Origin: Actinomadura sp. HBU206391
Lineage (GTDB): Bacteria; Actinomycetota; Actinomycetes; Streptosporangiales; Streptosporangiaceae
Length of the DNA: 40,518 nucleotides
Direction of reading: 5' to 3'
NCBI RefSeq assembly: GCF_014323665.1
Contig: NZ_JABVEB010000047.1
Coordinates: forward strand, 1 to 40,518
Shown here: piece after piece, positions 23,222 to 29,543 of the stretch
Layout of the letters: each line of letters opens with the position of its first letter
How positions within the stretch are numbered: position 1 is the stretch's first letter
The notes under the pieces: generated by a model
The model's input: only the letters and a program-made list of their open reading frames with translations
What the model was told of the DNA's origin: nothing
Database searches by the model: none
Program-made: the position numbers and the translations under genes

Positions 23222-23974
23222 TCATGAGTGGTTGGCGGCGGCGCCCACGATCACCGGCGGTCCGGGCTCGGCCGTGCCCTCGACCACGTCGGCGAGGACG
23301 CAGGTGATGTTGTCCGGACCGCCGCCCTGGTTGGCCAGCTCGATCAGGCGCCGTACGGCCTCGTCGAGATCATCGGTGGAGGTCAGCACCTCGTAGATCT
23401 GCTGCGGCCCCACGACACCGGTCAGCCCGTCGGAGCACAGCAGATAGCGGTCGCCGACCTTGGCCTCGCGCGGCGTCATGTCCGGCTCGCCCTCGCTGCG
23501 GCCGTCGAGGACGCGGAACAGCACGTTCGACAGCCGTGACGCCCCCGCGCCCTCTTCGAGCAGTTGGTCCAGCGTGTGGTCCTCGGTGATCTGGAACAGC
23601 TCTCCCGCACGGAGCAGGTAACCGCGCGAGTCGCCGATGTGGGCCAGCGCCATGTACGGACCCGACCACAGGACGGCGGTGAGCGTGGTGCCCATGCGGT
23701 CCAGCTCCGGGTGCTCCGCGATCACATGGCGCAGCGTCTCGTGGGCCCGCTCAACCGCCTCGCCGAGCGTGTCGACCAGCCGGTCGGGCGGCACCTCGGC
23801 GTCGACGGACCGGAGAGATTCGATGACCGTCGAGCTTGCGACCTCACCACCGGCGTATCCGCCCATGCCGTCGGCGACCGCGAGCAGGAAGGAGCCCGCG
23901 TACGCGGAGTCCTCGTTGTTCTGGCGGCTGACTCCGACGTCCGAGCCTGCGGTGTACCTGATTGCGACGTTCAT
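23222..23974 (-). CDS. PP2C-type Ser/Thr protein phosphatase
   Basis: 250 aa, a complete PPM/PP2C domain: NNEDSAYAG (Asp22), VADGMGGYAGGEVAS (Asp35, Gly36), GTTLTAVLW, LAHIGDSRGYLLR, TEDHTLDQLLEEG, LLCSDGLTGVV (Asp182) and GGPDNITCVLADV (Asp221, Asn222). All metal-binding Asp are present. It lacks the transmembrane and extracellular part of PstP, so it is a soluble phosphatase like those that act on stress-signalling or Ser/Thr-kinase substrates. It lies 36 bp after the response regulator on the same strand, so it is the third gene of a kinase-regulator-phosphatase operon. Its substrate could be a Ser/Thr-phosphorylated protein, for example an anti-sigma antagonist; that link is inference. 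Confidence 0.93.
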   Translation of the reverse strand: MNVAIRYTAGSDVGVSRQNNEDSAYAGSFLLAVADGMGGYAGGEVASSTVIESLRSVDAEVPPDRLVDTLGEAVERAHETLRHVIAEHPELDRMGTTLTAVLWSGPYMALAHIGDSRGYLLRAGELFQITEDHTLDQLLEEGAGASRLSNVLFRVLDGRSEGEPDMTPREAKVGDRYLLCSDGLTGVVGPQQIYEVLTSTDDLDEAVRRLIELANQGGGPDNITCVLADVVEGTAEPGPPVIVGAAANHS

Positions 23975-24010
23975 ACTGGTTTCTGATGTCGATCTCGTGA
24001 GTAGGGTTCG

Positions 24011-24655
24011 CTAGCCCTCGACGAGTCCGTGCCGGACGGCGTGCAGAGCCGCCTGGGTACGGTCGGCGAGGCCGAGCTTCATCAGGATATTGGAAACATG
24101 GGTCTTGATCGTCTTCTCTGAGACAACGAGCTCGCGGGCGATCTCCCGATTGGACCGGCCGAGGGAGATCTGGACGAGCACTTCGCGCTCCCGGTCGGTC
24201 AGCGCGGCCAGTCCCGGGTCCTGCTCCGCCGCACCGCCCGGGGGCGGCTGGCTGAGCATCGCGTCGGCAGCGTCGGGTGCGAAGAGCACATGCCCATCGT
24301 GCACCGCCCGGATGGCCTGCACGAGCGCGTGCGGGTCCACGTCCTTGTACAGGTAGCCGGCCGCGCCCGCGCGTACGGCCGGCAGTACGTGGCCGCGTTC
24401 GCTCATGCTGGTCAGCACGAGCACCCGGGCCGTGACCCCGCGGGCGCGCAGCTCGCTCAGCGCCGCCTGGCCGCCCACCCCCGGCATGTTCAGATCGAGC
24501 AGCACCACGTCCGGATCGAGCGACTCGGCCAGCGTCACCGCGTCGGCGCCGTCCACGGCCTCGCCCACGACCTCGATGTCCTCCTGCACGCCGAGAAAGG
24601 TCCGCAGGCCCTGCCGTACGACCGGGTGGTCGTCGGCGATCAGAACCCGGATCAC
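24011..24655 (-). CDS. NarL/LuxR-type response regulator
   Basis: 214 aa. Receiver domain 1-120 with Asp8-Asp9, the phospho-acceptor Asp54 in VLLDLNMPG, Thr/Ser in VLVLTSMSE and Lys in GYLYKDVDP. A short linker (QPPPGGAAEQD) leads to a LuxR HTH: LTDREREVLVQISLGRSNRE, IARELVVSEKTIKTHVSNIL and KLGLADRTQAALHAVRHGL. The start overlaps the kinase stop (ATGA), so it is the cognate partner of the GAF kinase. The layout resembles DevR/LiaR regulators. Targets are unknown; the adjacent PP2C gene may be one output. Confidence 0.95.
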   Translation of the reverse strand: MIRVLIADDHPVVRQGLRTFLGVQEDIEVVGEAVDGADAVTLAESLDPDVVLLDLNMPGVGGQAALSELRARGVTARVLVLTSMSERGHVLPAVRAGAAGYLYKDVDPHALVQAIRAVHDGHVLFAPDAADAMLSQPPPGGAAEQDPGLAALTDREREVLVQISLGRSNREIARELVVSEKTIKTHVSNILMKLGLADRTQAALHAVRHGLVEG

Positions 24656-25791
24656 AGCGGCACCTCCAGCCGGACGAGTGCGCCTCCGCCGGGCCCGGAC
24701 CCGATGGTCAGGGACCCCCCGACGGACATGGCCCGGTCTCGCATCGATGTCAGCCCCAGTCCGTCGCGGCCGCTCTCGGCCGCGGCGTCGAATCCGCCGC
24801 CGTCGTCTTGGACCTCCAGGATCACATGGTGAACCGACGCTGACAGCGTTACGGCGATCCTCGTCGCCCGGGCGTGTCGCAACGCGTTGTACAACGCCTC
24901 CTGGGCGACACGGAACACCACCGCCTCGCGCTCGCCGGTCAGCGCGATCGACTGGTCGGCCGAGAACGTCAGCTCGGCGCCGTACGCCCGATCGAGCACT
25001 TCGACGTGCTTGCGCAGGGACGCGAGGAGGCCGTCGGCCAGATCGGCCGGGCGGAGTTCGAAGATCACGGCGCGCAGCTCGGCCAGCGCCTCGCCGGCGA
25101 GCCGTTCGACCTGCTCGAGTTCCGCGATCGTACGGACCGGATCGTGTTCCGCCAAGGCCGCGGCGGCACGCGCGGTCAGCCGGAGCGAGAAGAGCTTCTG
25201 CGCCACCGCGTCGTGCAGCTCGCGGGCGAGCCGGTTGCGCTCCTCGACGACGGTCAGCTCACGTGCGCGCTCGTGCAGCCGCGCGTTCGTGAGGGCCATG
25301 GCCGCGTGCGCCGCGAACAGCGTGAGCAGTTCCTCGTCGTCCTCGGTGAAGCCGCCCGGGGTGCGCTTGTTGGCCAGGAAGATGATGCCGACCGTCTGGT
25401 CGCCGTCGCGGATCGGCACCCCGAGGAAGTCCTTGAGGATGGGGTGAGCGGTCGGCCAGCCGTCGAAATCGGGCTCCTTGCGGATGTCGGCGAGGCGGTG
25501 CGCCCGGGGCTCCCGGAGCATGACGGCCAGCATGCCGTGCTGGCGGGGCAACGGCCCGATCGCGTCCCACTCCTCGTCGGAGACGCCTTCGACGACGAAC
25601 TCGGCGAAGGACCCCTCGTCATCGGGTACGCCCAACGCGGCATAGCGGGCGTCCAGCAGCTGGGCCGCCGCCCGCACGATCACCTGGAACACCTCGTGCA
25701 CGGACAGGTGCCGTGTGACGGCGAGTACCGCCGCGCTCACCGCGTGCAGAGCGACTCCCCGATCGGCGCAGGCGCCGCAATGAGTGCTCAC
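24652..25791 (-). CDS. GAF-domain sensor histidine kinase (NarX/DevS-like)
   Basis: 379 aa from GTG 25791. An N-terminal HCGAC (Cys5-x2-Cys8) precedes a GAF domain (about 25-175: FQVIVRAAAQLLDARYAALG, FLGVPIRDGDQTVGIIFLAN and LLTLFAAHAAMALTNARLHE). The HisKA_3 dimerisation domain has ERNRLARELHDAVAQKLF with phospho-acceptor His193. The ATPase domain has VFRVAQEALYNALRHA (N-box), LEVQDDGGGFD (G1) and DGLGLTSMRDRA (G2). It is soluble, with no transmembrane helix. DevS-type GAF domains can bind haem, but no obvious proximal His can be assigned here. No ribosome site precedes the GTG; TACGGT lies 7 nt upstream, suggesting a leaderless mRNA. It is first in the operon with its regulator and PP2C. 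Confidence 0.93.
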   Translation of the reverse strand: MSTHCGACADRGVALHAVSAAVLAVTRHLSVHEVFQVIVRAAAQLLDARYAALGVPDDEGSFAEFVVEGVSDEEWDAIGPLPRQHGMLAVMLREPRAHRLADIRKEPDFDGWPTAHPILKDFLGVPIRDGDQTVGIIFLANKRTPGGFTEDDEELLTLFAAHAAMALTNARLHERARELTVVEERNRLARELHDAVAQKLFSLRLTARAAAALAEHDPVRTIAELEQVERLAGEALAELRAVIFELRPADLADGLLASLRKHVEVLDRAYGAELTFSADQSIALTGEREAVVFRVAQEALYNALRHARATRIAVTLSASVHHVILEVQDDGGGFDAAAESGRDGLGLTSMRDRAMSVGGSLTIGSGPGGGALVRLEVPL

Positions 25792-25867
25792 GGCTCAGAC
25801 CGTACTCTGCGGCCCCGCTTCGCGGACTCGTGAATCCGGCCCGGCTTCGGTGGCGGGGGCGGCGCGA

Positions 25868-26653
25868 TCAGGGCACCGGGTCGAAAGCGCTGTTGTGCGC
25901 GGCGACCCTTGCACGCCGTACGGCACGGTCGAGCAGGCGCAGGGCGTCGGCGCGCCGGCGCATCTGATCGGCGGTGAGGCCCTCGCTCTCCACGCGCCGG
26001 GCCAGGTCGACGACCATCGCGAGCCGGCCGGCGAGCGCGGCCACGCGGTGCGCCCGCGCCGGATATCCCGGCGCCAGTTCGCCCGTCGGCTCACCGCGAT
26101 GGGACTCCCTGACCTGGGTGAGGGCCTCGGCCATCTCCGGCCGCCAGTCCGACACGTCCTCGACCAGCAGGAGCGCGTCCGTGGCGTCCCGCAGGGCGAG
26201 GGACAGTTGGTGGTCGGCCTCCGGCAACGACGGCACGTCGGCGATGCCCGGCCGGGCGCAGAGAACGTTCCAGCGGACGCCGATGTAGGACGAGCCACGG
26301 CGGTCCTCGGCCGGCACCAGCCCGACCGGTCCCGTGGCGAGGGTCACAAGGGCGGCCCCGCCCGCCTCCAGAGCGGCCGTGTTGAGCTCCGGCGGGCCGG
26401 TGAGCCCCAGGAGGTCGCCGGGGGCCGGAAGGGCCAGTTTGAGCGCGCTCATCCCCGCCACCCGCAGGCAGCCGAGCCCGCGCCGCAGCGGCACCTCGCC
26501 GCTCTCGCCGGGAATGCCGGTCACCACGTGCTGCCCGTTCACCCGTTCGATTGCATCGGTGGCCTCGTCCAGCCCCACGTGGCCGCTCAACCAGGCGTTG
26601 CCCCAGGCGACGAGTGCAGGGGAGGCTTGTGCGACGTGCATGCCGACCACCAT
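25868..26653 (-). CDS. uncharacterised soluble protein
   Basis: About 261 aa from ATG 26653 (GGAG at 26662-26659, 5-base spacing); ATG 26671 and ATG 26641 are alternatives. I recognise no family. It begins VVGMHVAQASPALVAWGNAWL, mixed alpha/beta, with LDEATDAIERVNGQHVVTG, then Gly/Leu-rich beta segments (LKLALPAPGDLLGLTGPPEL and ALVTLATGPVGLVPAEDRRG). The C-terminal 120 residues are helical and Arg-rich (RVAALAGRLAMVVDLARRVE and MRRRADALRLLDRAVRRAR). There is no signal peptide or transmembrane helix. It is divergent from the ABC ATPase (59-bp shared upstream region) and 76 bp upstream of the kinase on the same strand, so it could be co-transcribed with either neighbourhood. Function unknown. 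Confidence 0.75.
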   Translation of the reverse strand: MVVGMHVAQASPALVAWGNAWLSGHVGLDEATDAIERVNGQHVVTGIPGESGEVPLRRGLGCLRVAGMSALKLALPAPGDLLGLTGPPELNTAALEAGGAALVTLATGPVGLVPAEDRRGSSYIGVRWNVLCARPGIADVPSLPEADHQLSLALRDATDALLLVEDVSDWRPEMAEALTQVRESHRGEPTGELAPGYPARAHRVAALAGRLAMVVDLARRVESEGLTADQMRRRADALRLLDRAVRRARVAAHNSAFDPVP

Positions 26654-26712
26654 AAGTGCTCCAGATGGCATAAGTTCGTCCACGGAGATGGGATTCCTTG
26701 GGGAAGGGCGCG

Positions 26713-27501
26713 ATGACCGGAGAGGTACTGCAACTTCACGGTGTCGGGGTCCGACGCGACGGGGCGGCACTGCTCCGGAACATCGACTGGACGGTCAACG
26801 AGAACGAGCGCTGGGTCATCATCGGCCCCAACGGGGCGGGCAAGACGACGCTCCTGCAGGTCGCGGCCACCACGCTGCATCCGAGCGAGGGTGAGGTCTC
26901 GGTGCTCGGCGAGCGGCTGGGCCAGACCGACGTCTTCGACCTGCGGCCGCGCATCGGTTTCACCAGCGCCGCCGTCGCCGAGAAGGTGCCCGCGAGCGAG
27001 AAGGTCATCGACCTGGTGCTGACGGCGTCGTACGCCATCATCGGGCGGTGGAAGGAGGAGTACGACTCCACCGACCTCACCCGGGCGGTCGAACTGCTCG
27101 ACGCGCTCGGGTGCGCGAGCCTGATCCGGCGTCGTTTCTCGACGCTCTCGGAGGGCGAGCGCAAGCGGGTGCTGATCGCGCGGGCGCTGATGCCCGATCC
27201 CGAGCTGCTGCTGCTGGACGAGCCCGCCGCCGGTCTCGACCTGGGCGGCCGCGAGGGTCTGCTGGCCCGGCTCAGCCGGCTCGCCGACGACCCGATGGCG
27301 CCCGCGATGGTGCTGGTGACGCACCACGTGGAGGAGGTGCCCGAGGGGTTCACGCACGCGCTGCTGATCCGGCGCGGCTCGGTGATCGCCATGGGGAAGG
27401 TCGACGAGGTGTTCACCGGCCAGCACCTGTCGAAGTGCTTCGGTCTGCCGCTGACCGTCGAGCGCCAGAACGGCCGCTGGTACGCGCGCGCCGCTCCCTG
27501 A
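26713..27501 (+). CDS. orphan ABC ATPase (no permease nearby)
   Basis: 262 aa from ATG 26713, with GGGAAGGG upstream. Walker A GPNGAGKTT (38-46), signature STLSEGERKRVLIARAL, Walker B LLLLDEP and the switch His in VLVTHHVEEVPEGF are all present. The signature reads LSEGE rather than LSGGQ. The family with the LSxGE signature, an HHxEE-like switch and a Trp/Lys-containing helical region (GRWKEEYD) resembles YlmA/ModF-like soluble ABC proteins. No membrane partner is encoded next to it; the following TSUP gene has its own promoter. It may pair with a distant permease or act in the cytosol. Confidence 0.85.
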   Translation: MTGEVLQLHGVGVRRDGAALLRNIDWTVNENERWVIIGPNGAGKTTLLQVAATTLHPSEGEVSVLGERLGQTDVFDLRPRIGFTSAAVAEKVPASEKVIDLVLTASYAIIGRWKEEYDSTDLTRAVELLDALGCASLIRRRFSTLSEGERKRVLIARALMPDPELLLLDEPAAGLDLGGREGLLARLSRLADDPMAPAMVLVTHHVEEVPEGFTHALLIRRGSVIAMGKVDEVFTGQHLSKCFGLPLTVERQNGRWYARAAP

Positions 27502-27562
27502 CCGCCTCCTGCGGCCCGGGGGCCTCGCCGTCCCTCGGCGCGACTGTGACGTCGACCCGCCG

Positions 27563-27591
27563 TTCACGGGGGTACGGGGTCTCTCTACGAT
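27563..27591 (+). promoter_or_regulatory. promoter of the TSUP gene
   Basis: TTCACG (27563-27568), a 17-bp spacer and TACGAT (27586-27591), 39 bp upstream of GTG 27631. The spacing is good and both hexamers are of actinomycete type. It indicates that the transporter is transcribed independently of the ABC ATPase. Confidence 0.55.
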
Positions 27592-27630
27592 CGGGCTGGT
27601 GAACAGCCGGTCGTGCCGAGGAGTGCCAGC

Positions 27631-28386
27631 GTGAACGTGCTGGACGCGACCGCCGTACTCGGCGCCGGCATCGCGGCCGGCGGGATCAACGCGGTGGTGG
27701 GCTCGGGCTCGCTCATCACCTTCCCGGTGCTCATCGCCCTCGGCTACCCGCCGGTCGTCGCCAACGTGTCGAACAACGTGGGTCTGGTCCCGGGGTCGGC
27801 GACGGGCATCTTCGGTTACCGCAAGGAACTCGACGGGCAGCGCGGCCGGCTGCTCCGGCTCGGGATCGCCTCCGTGCTCGGGTCGCTGCTCGGCGGCGCG
27901 CTGCTGCTCGGTGCGCTCAGAGGCGCGTTCGACTTCATCGTCCCGGTGCTGATCATCATCGCGTTGGTGCTGGTCGTCGTCCAGCCGCGGTTGAACGCGT
28001 GGCTGGCGGCGCGCCGCCAGAAGCACCACCCGCACGGCGGGCCGTGGCTCTGGGCCGGCGTCTTCGGCGCGGGCGTCTACGGGGGTTATTTCGGCGCGGC
28101 CCAGGGCATCGTGCTGATCGCGCTGCTCGGCATCTTCCTCGACGACGACCTGCAACGGACCGTCGGCACCAAGAACGTGTTGACGGGTCTGGTCAACGCG
28201 TCCGCCGCCGTGCTCTTCGTCGCGGTGGCCGACGTGAACTGGGCCGTGGCGGGCCTCATCGCCGCCGGATCGGCGGTCGGCGGGCTGCTCGGCGCGTCGT
28301 TCGGGCGCAGGTTGCCCGCGCCGGTGCTGCGCGGCTTCATCGTCGTCATCGGTCTCGTCGCGGTCGTCAAGCTCTTGCTCGGCTGA
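27631..28386 (+). CDS. TSUP (TauE/SafE) family membrane transporter
   Basis: 251 aa from GTG 27631, with GAGGAG at 27618-27623; an earlier GTG at 27613 lacks a ribosome site. Two homologous halves of about four helices each. The first has the family signature GGINAVVGSGSLITFPVLIA (about 16-35) and NVSNNVGLVPGSATG. The second repeats it as GVFGAGVYGGYFGAAQGIVL and KNVLTGLVNASAAVLFV. A basic loop with RRQKHHPHGG separates the halves. TSUP proteins move sulfite, sulfoacetate, sulfonates or other organic anions across the membrane; the substrate here cannot be deduced. No sulfur-metabolism gene is adjacent. Confidence 0.92.
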   Translation: MNVLDATAVLGAGIAAGGINAVVGSGSLITFPVLIALGYPPVVANVSNNVGLVPGSATGIFGYRKELDGQRGRLLRLGIASVLGSLLGGALLLGALRGAFDFIVPVLIIIALVLVVVQPRLNAWLAARRQKHHPHGGPWLWAGVFGAGVYGGYFGAAQGIVLIALLGIFLDDDLQRTVGTKNVLTGLVNASAAVLFVAVADVNWAVAGLIAAGSAVGGLLGASFGRRLPAPVLRGFIVVIGLVAVVKLLLG

Positions 28387-28440
28387 CCAGCCATTCTGTA
28401 TGCCTGTGGCCGGTTCAAGTGATCCGCCGGAGGGTATAAG

Positions 28441-28456
28441 TCGAATATACGTTCGA
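28441..28456. promoter_or_regulatory. near-consensus LexA (SOS) box
   Basis: TCGAATATACGTTCGA matches the actinobacterial LexA operator TCGAAC-N4-GTTCGA at 11 of 12 defined positions and lies 19 bp before the next ATG. A TATAAG hexamer (28435-28440) directly abuts it, so the box would cover the transcription start. Confidence 0.65.
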
Positions 28457-28475
28457 TGAGGCGGAGGGTCACGCC

Positions 28476-28733
28476 ATGAAGGGCGACTGGGTCGAGATCG
28501 TCATCGATGCCGGAGGGGTGACGCGGACGTACGAGGTGGTGGCCACCCGGGCGGGACGCCGGGTCGATATCACCAACAGGCGGGGCGTGGTGGAGGTCAG
28601 CGAGGTGACGCGCACGGGCACTCCCGTGCGCACGGCGCGATTCATGGCCAGCAGGGTCCTCGCCCTGGTGGAGCACCCGGTGGGGGACGGCGAGCGCCCC
28701 CGGCTCGAGGGCGAGAGCCCCACCGATCAGTGA
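28476..28733 (+). CDS. small uncharacterised protein, possibly DNA-damage induced
   Basis: 85 aa with GGAGGG upstream of ATG 28476. It is beta-rich: WVEIVIDAGGVTRTYEVVAT, RRVDITNRRGVVEVSEVTR and a helix RTARFMASRVLALVEH, then an acidic polar tail. There is no cysteine, signal peptide or membrane helix. Codon use is typical of the genome. I recognise no family; similar short proteins occur in actinobacteria, but none that I can name. A LexA-like box immediately upstream suggests expression in the SOS response. A strong terminator follows at 28800, so it is probably monocistronic. Confidence 0.75.
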   Translation: MKGDWVEIVIDAGGVTRTYEVVATRAGRRVDITNRRGVVEVSEVTRTGTPVRTARFMASRVLALVEHPVGDGERPRLEGESPTDQ

Positions 28734-28799
28734 GGCCCGATGACCGAGGGGGCTGCTCGCTCAGGGCCGACCGCTGAGGGGTCTGCTCACTGAGGGGTC

Positions 28800-28847
28800 C
28801 GCCGGCCGGTGGCTTCGGCCCCGGCCGGCGCGGCTCCGATTTTCTTT
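28800..28847 (+). terminator. intrinsic terminator with UUCG tetraloop and T-rich tail
   Basis: Stem CGCCGGCCGG (28800-28809) / CCGGCCGGCG (28821-28830), plus inner GGC-TTCG-GCC (28811-28820) after one bulged T. It is followed by ATTTTCTTT (28839-28847). This is the clearest factor-independent terminator in the window, placed 67 bp after the small gene. Confidence 0.85.
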
Positions 28848-28904
28848 ACCCGCGAACCCGGGGTCGGCGACCCAAGAGAGTGATTACTCAGAGCAATGAA
28901 AGGG

Positions 28905-28910
28905 TAGCGT
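28905..28910 (+). promoter_or_regulatory. candidate -10 of the DivIVA-domain gene
   Basis: TAGCGT lies 45 bp before ATG 28955, in an AT-richer patch after the terminator. The hexamer 17 bp upstream (GATTAC, 28882-28887) is a weak -35. Based on visual matching only. Confidence 0.35.
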
Positions 28911-28954
28911 TGTGTGTGGATCGCTCCTGCGGCCTGACCGAGAAGGGTTCCCCC

Positions 28955-29485
28955 ATGACGCAGCTCGACGACGTTGTCACCCACGCGGATACTCCCGCCG
29001 GGAACCCGGGCGCCGCTGACGGGCCCCCCGCGGCCGAGCCGGGCGGCCCCGCCGTCGGCGCCGAGGCCGGCTGGCTGACCCCGGCCGACGTGCACAACAA
29101 GGTGTTCGCCACGGTGCGGTTCCGCGAGGGCTACGACCTGGGCCAGGTGGACACGTTCCTGTACGAGGTCGAGACCACGTTGAGCGGAATCCTCCGCGAG
29201 AACGCGGCGCTGAGGGCCCGGCTCGACTCTTCGCGGCATGGCCCGGGGTCGGCGGCCGACAGCGCGTCGCGGATCGTCGCGCTGGCCCAGCAGACGGCCG
29301 ACCGGGCGATCGTGGAGGCCCAGGGAGAGGCGAGGGAGATCATCGCGGCGGCCAGGGTGCGGGCCGAGGCCGTCAAACGCGAGGCCCTCGCCTATGGCAG
29401 CCGGCTGCGGGAGAGCCTGGAGAGCCAGATCGGTCAGCTGCGGGGCCTGCTCGTCGAGATCGACGAGCGGGACGAGACCTACTGA
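28955..29485 (+). CDS. DivIVA-domain coiled-coil protein (Wag31-related)
   Basis: 176 aa from ATG 28955 (GAAGGG upstream); an ATG at 28880 lacks a ribosome site and lies ahead of the candidate -10. A Pro/Ala/Gly-rich N-terminus (1-40) precedes the DivIVA N-terminal signature LTPADVHNKVFATVRFREGY, then DLGQVDTFLYEVE (41-73). Coiled coil follows at about 74-92 and 105-170 (RIVALAQQTADRAIVEAQGE and REIIAAARVRAEAV). DivIVA proteins bind curved membrane and organise polar growth. The main Wag31 sits with ftsZ genes, so this is a shorter paralog; its disordered start is unusual because DivIVA normally begins with the membrane-binding motif. Possible role in septum or tip assembly. Confidence 0.88.
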   Translation: MTQLDDVVTHADTPAGNPGAADGPPAAEPGGPAVGAEAGWLTPADVHNKVFATVRFREGYDLGQVDTFLYEVETTLSGILRENAALRARLDSSRHGPGSAADSASRIVALAQQTADRAIVEAQGEAREIIAAARVRAEAVKREALAYGSRLRESLESQIGQLRGLLVEIDERDETY

Positions 29486-29543
29486 CACGTGTCCGGATCG
29501 GCGGATCGGTCAGTGGTGCCGGCTCGCCAGGGAGGTGTCGAGC

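Noticed and set aside
26587..28155. A 522-codon frame antisense to the ABC ATPase and TSUP genes
   Set aside because: Composition of a shadow frame; both sense genes have intact motifs and ribosome sites.
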